A stretch of DNA of 64,000 bases from Siminovitchia terrae (GTDB taxonomy: Bacteria; Bacillota; Bacilli; Bacillales; Bacillaceae_C): contig NZ_QYTW02000025.1 in NCBI RefSeq assembly GCF_003605405.2, positions 1 to 64,000 on the forward strand. Reading direction: 5' to 3'. This document shows, one piece after another, positions 63,842-64,000 of this stretch. The translations under genes and the position numbers were made by a program. Below the pieces are notes generated by a model. That model did not search any database and had not been told where the DNA came from. It saw only the letters and a list, made by a program, of their open reading frames with translations. The first letter of the stretch is position 1. The number at the start of each line of letters is the position of its first letter.

Positions 63842-64000
63842 TTAATTTAACTTTTCCCCTGAATGATATTCTGCTCTATCTTTATCCGAATAGTGGTAGA
63901 GAGCGTTATTGGTTTCCCAAATCAGGCAATTCTTCGGATTTTTTGCAATGTAATCAACTCCTCACAAAAAAGAGGGACTTCCAATCTTAGCTGGAACCGC
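63842..64000 (-). pseudogene. C-terminal remnant of a possible polymorphic toxin, in-frame TGA
   Basis: From the window edge the minus-strand frame reads A-V-P-A-K-I-G-S-P-S-F-L-(stop)-G-V-D-Y-I-A-K-N-P-K-N-C and on to H-S-G-E-K-L-N and a TAA. The stretch after the TGA keeps the same frame and looks like a continuous domain, so a single stop interrupts an older gene. The upstream part is outside the window. The toxin identity is inferred from style and from the small downstream gene. Confidence 0.4.

Overview
The window is chromosomal DNA from a spore-forming, low-G+C Bacillaceae species. Gene content and order match Bacillus subtilis in several blocks: ygxA-ygzB-perR-bcp-gsaB-ygaE-ygaD-ntdP, fabL, mutY-yfhP-yfhJ-sspK-yfhH-recX-yfhE-yfhD, yfkD-chaA-yfkH-yfkK, mtnE near motBA, ampS near mreBH, and yuaF-floT. 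Two small acid-soluble spore protein genes (sspE type, sspK) and the cortex deacetylase pdaA show that it sporulates. The left edge carries two tandem strong promoters and the leader of an rRNA operon that runs off the window.

Layout. 0-6.7 kb: rRNA promoters, PerR peroxide regulation with a Per box, cobalamin adenosyltransferase, Bcp, an ion channel and GsaB. 6.7-28 kb: mostly leftward housekeeping genes (ABC exporter, NtdP, FabL, MutY, RecX, AlkA-type glycosylase, PdaA, Ca2+/H+ antiporter, MotAB) separated by strong terminators and repeat arrays. 28.8-31.2 kb: an AT-rich MarR-PaiA-PaiB-YczE island with two palindromic operators. 32-43 kb: Zur-controlled ZnuA, Hmp/NsrR with two NsrR-type boxes, AmpS, MreBH, YuaF-FloT with a textbook sigma-W promoter, and QueF under a preQ1-I riboswitch. 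43.5-48.7 kb: carbonic anhydrase, a 14-fold 20-bp tandem array, and two iron-type alcohol dehydrogenases that both have sigma-54 promoters and flank a broken sigma-54 activator gene. 49-54.6 kb: tRNA-Arg(CCU), a second methionine aminopeptidase, decayed genes and D-serine ammonia-lyase. 55-61.5 kb: a seven-gene leftward ABC import operon with a phosphatase-superfamily enzyme, a HAD phosphatase and a DeoR-type regulator. 61.8-64 kb: decayed accessory DNA (protease tail, IS256-family transposase remnant, a possible toxin C-terminus).

The most unusual feature is a dispersed, strongly structured element of about 195 bp. Eight copies (one truncated) lie between 21.3 and 52 kb, all in the same orientation. 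It codes for no protein. It has nested inverted repeats, long-range pairing of its 5' 16 nt with an internal segment, and ends that suggest a non-autonomous IS200/IS605-type element. Part of it recalls the HEARO/omega RNA of IscB systems, a resemblance judged from memory and untested. Three loci also carry a second dispersed repeat family, two of them with tandem 58-bp units. Three further tandem arrays (41, about 52 and 20 bp units) sit downstream of genes. Pseudogenes are frequent in the right half: amidase module, Arg-rich protein paralog, polysaccharide deacetylase, sigma-54 activator, SMR fragments, protease, transposase.
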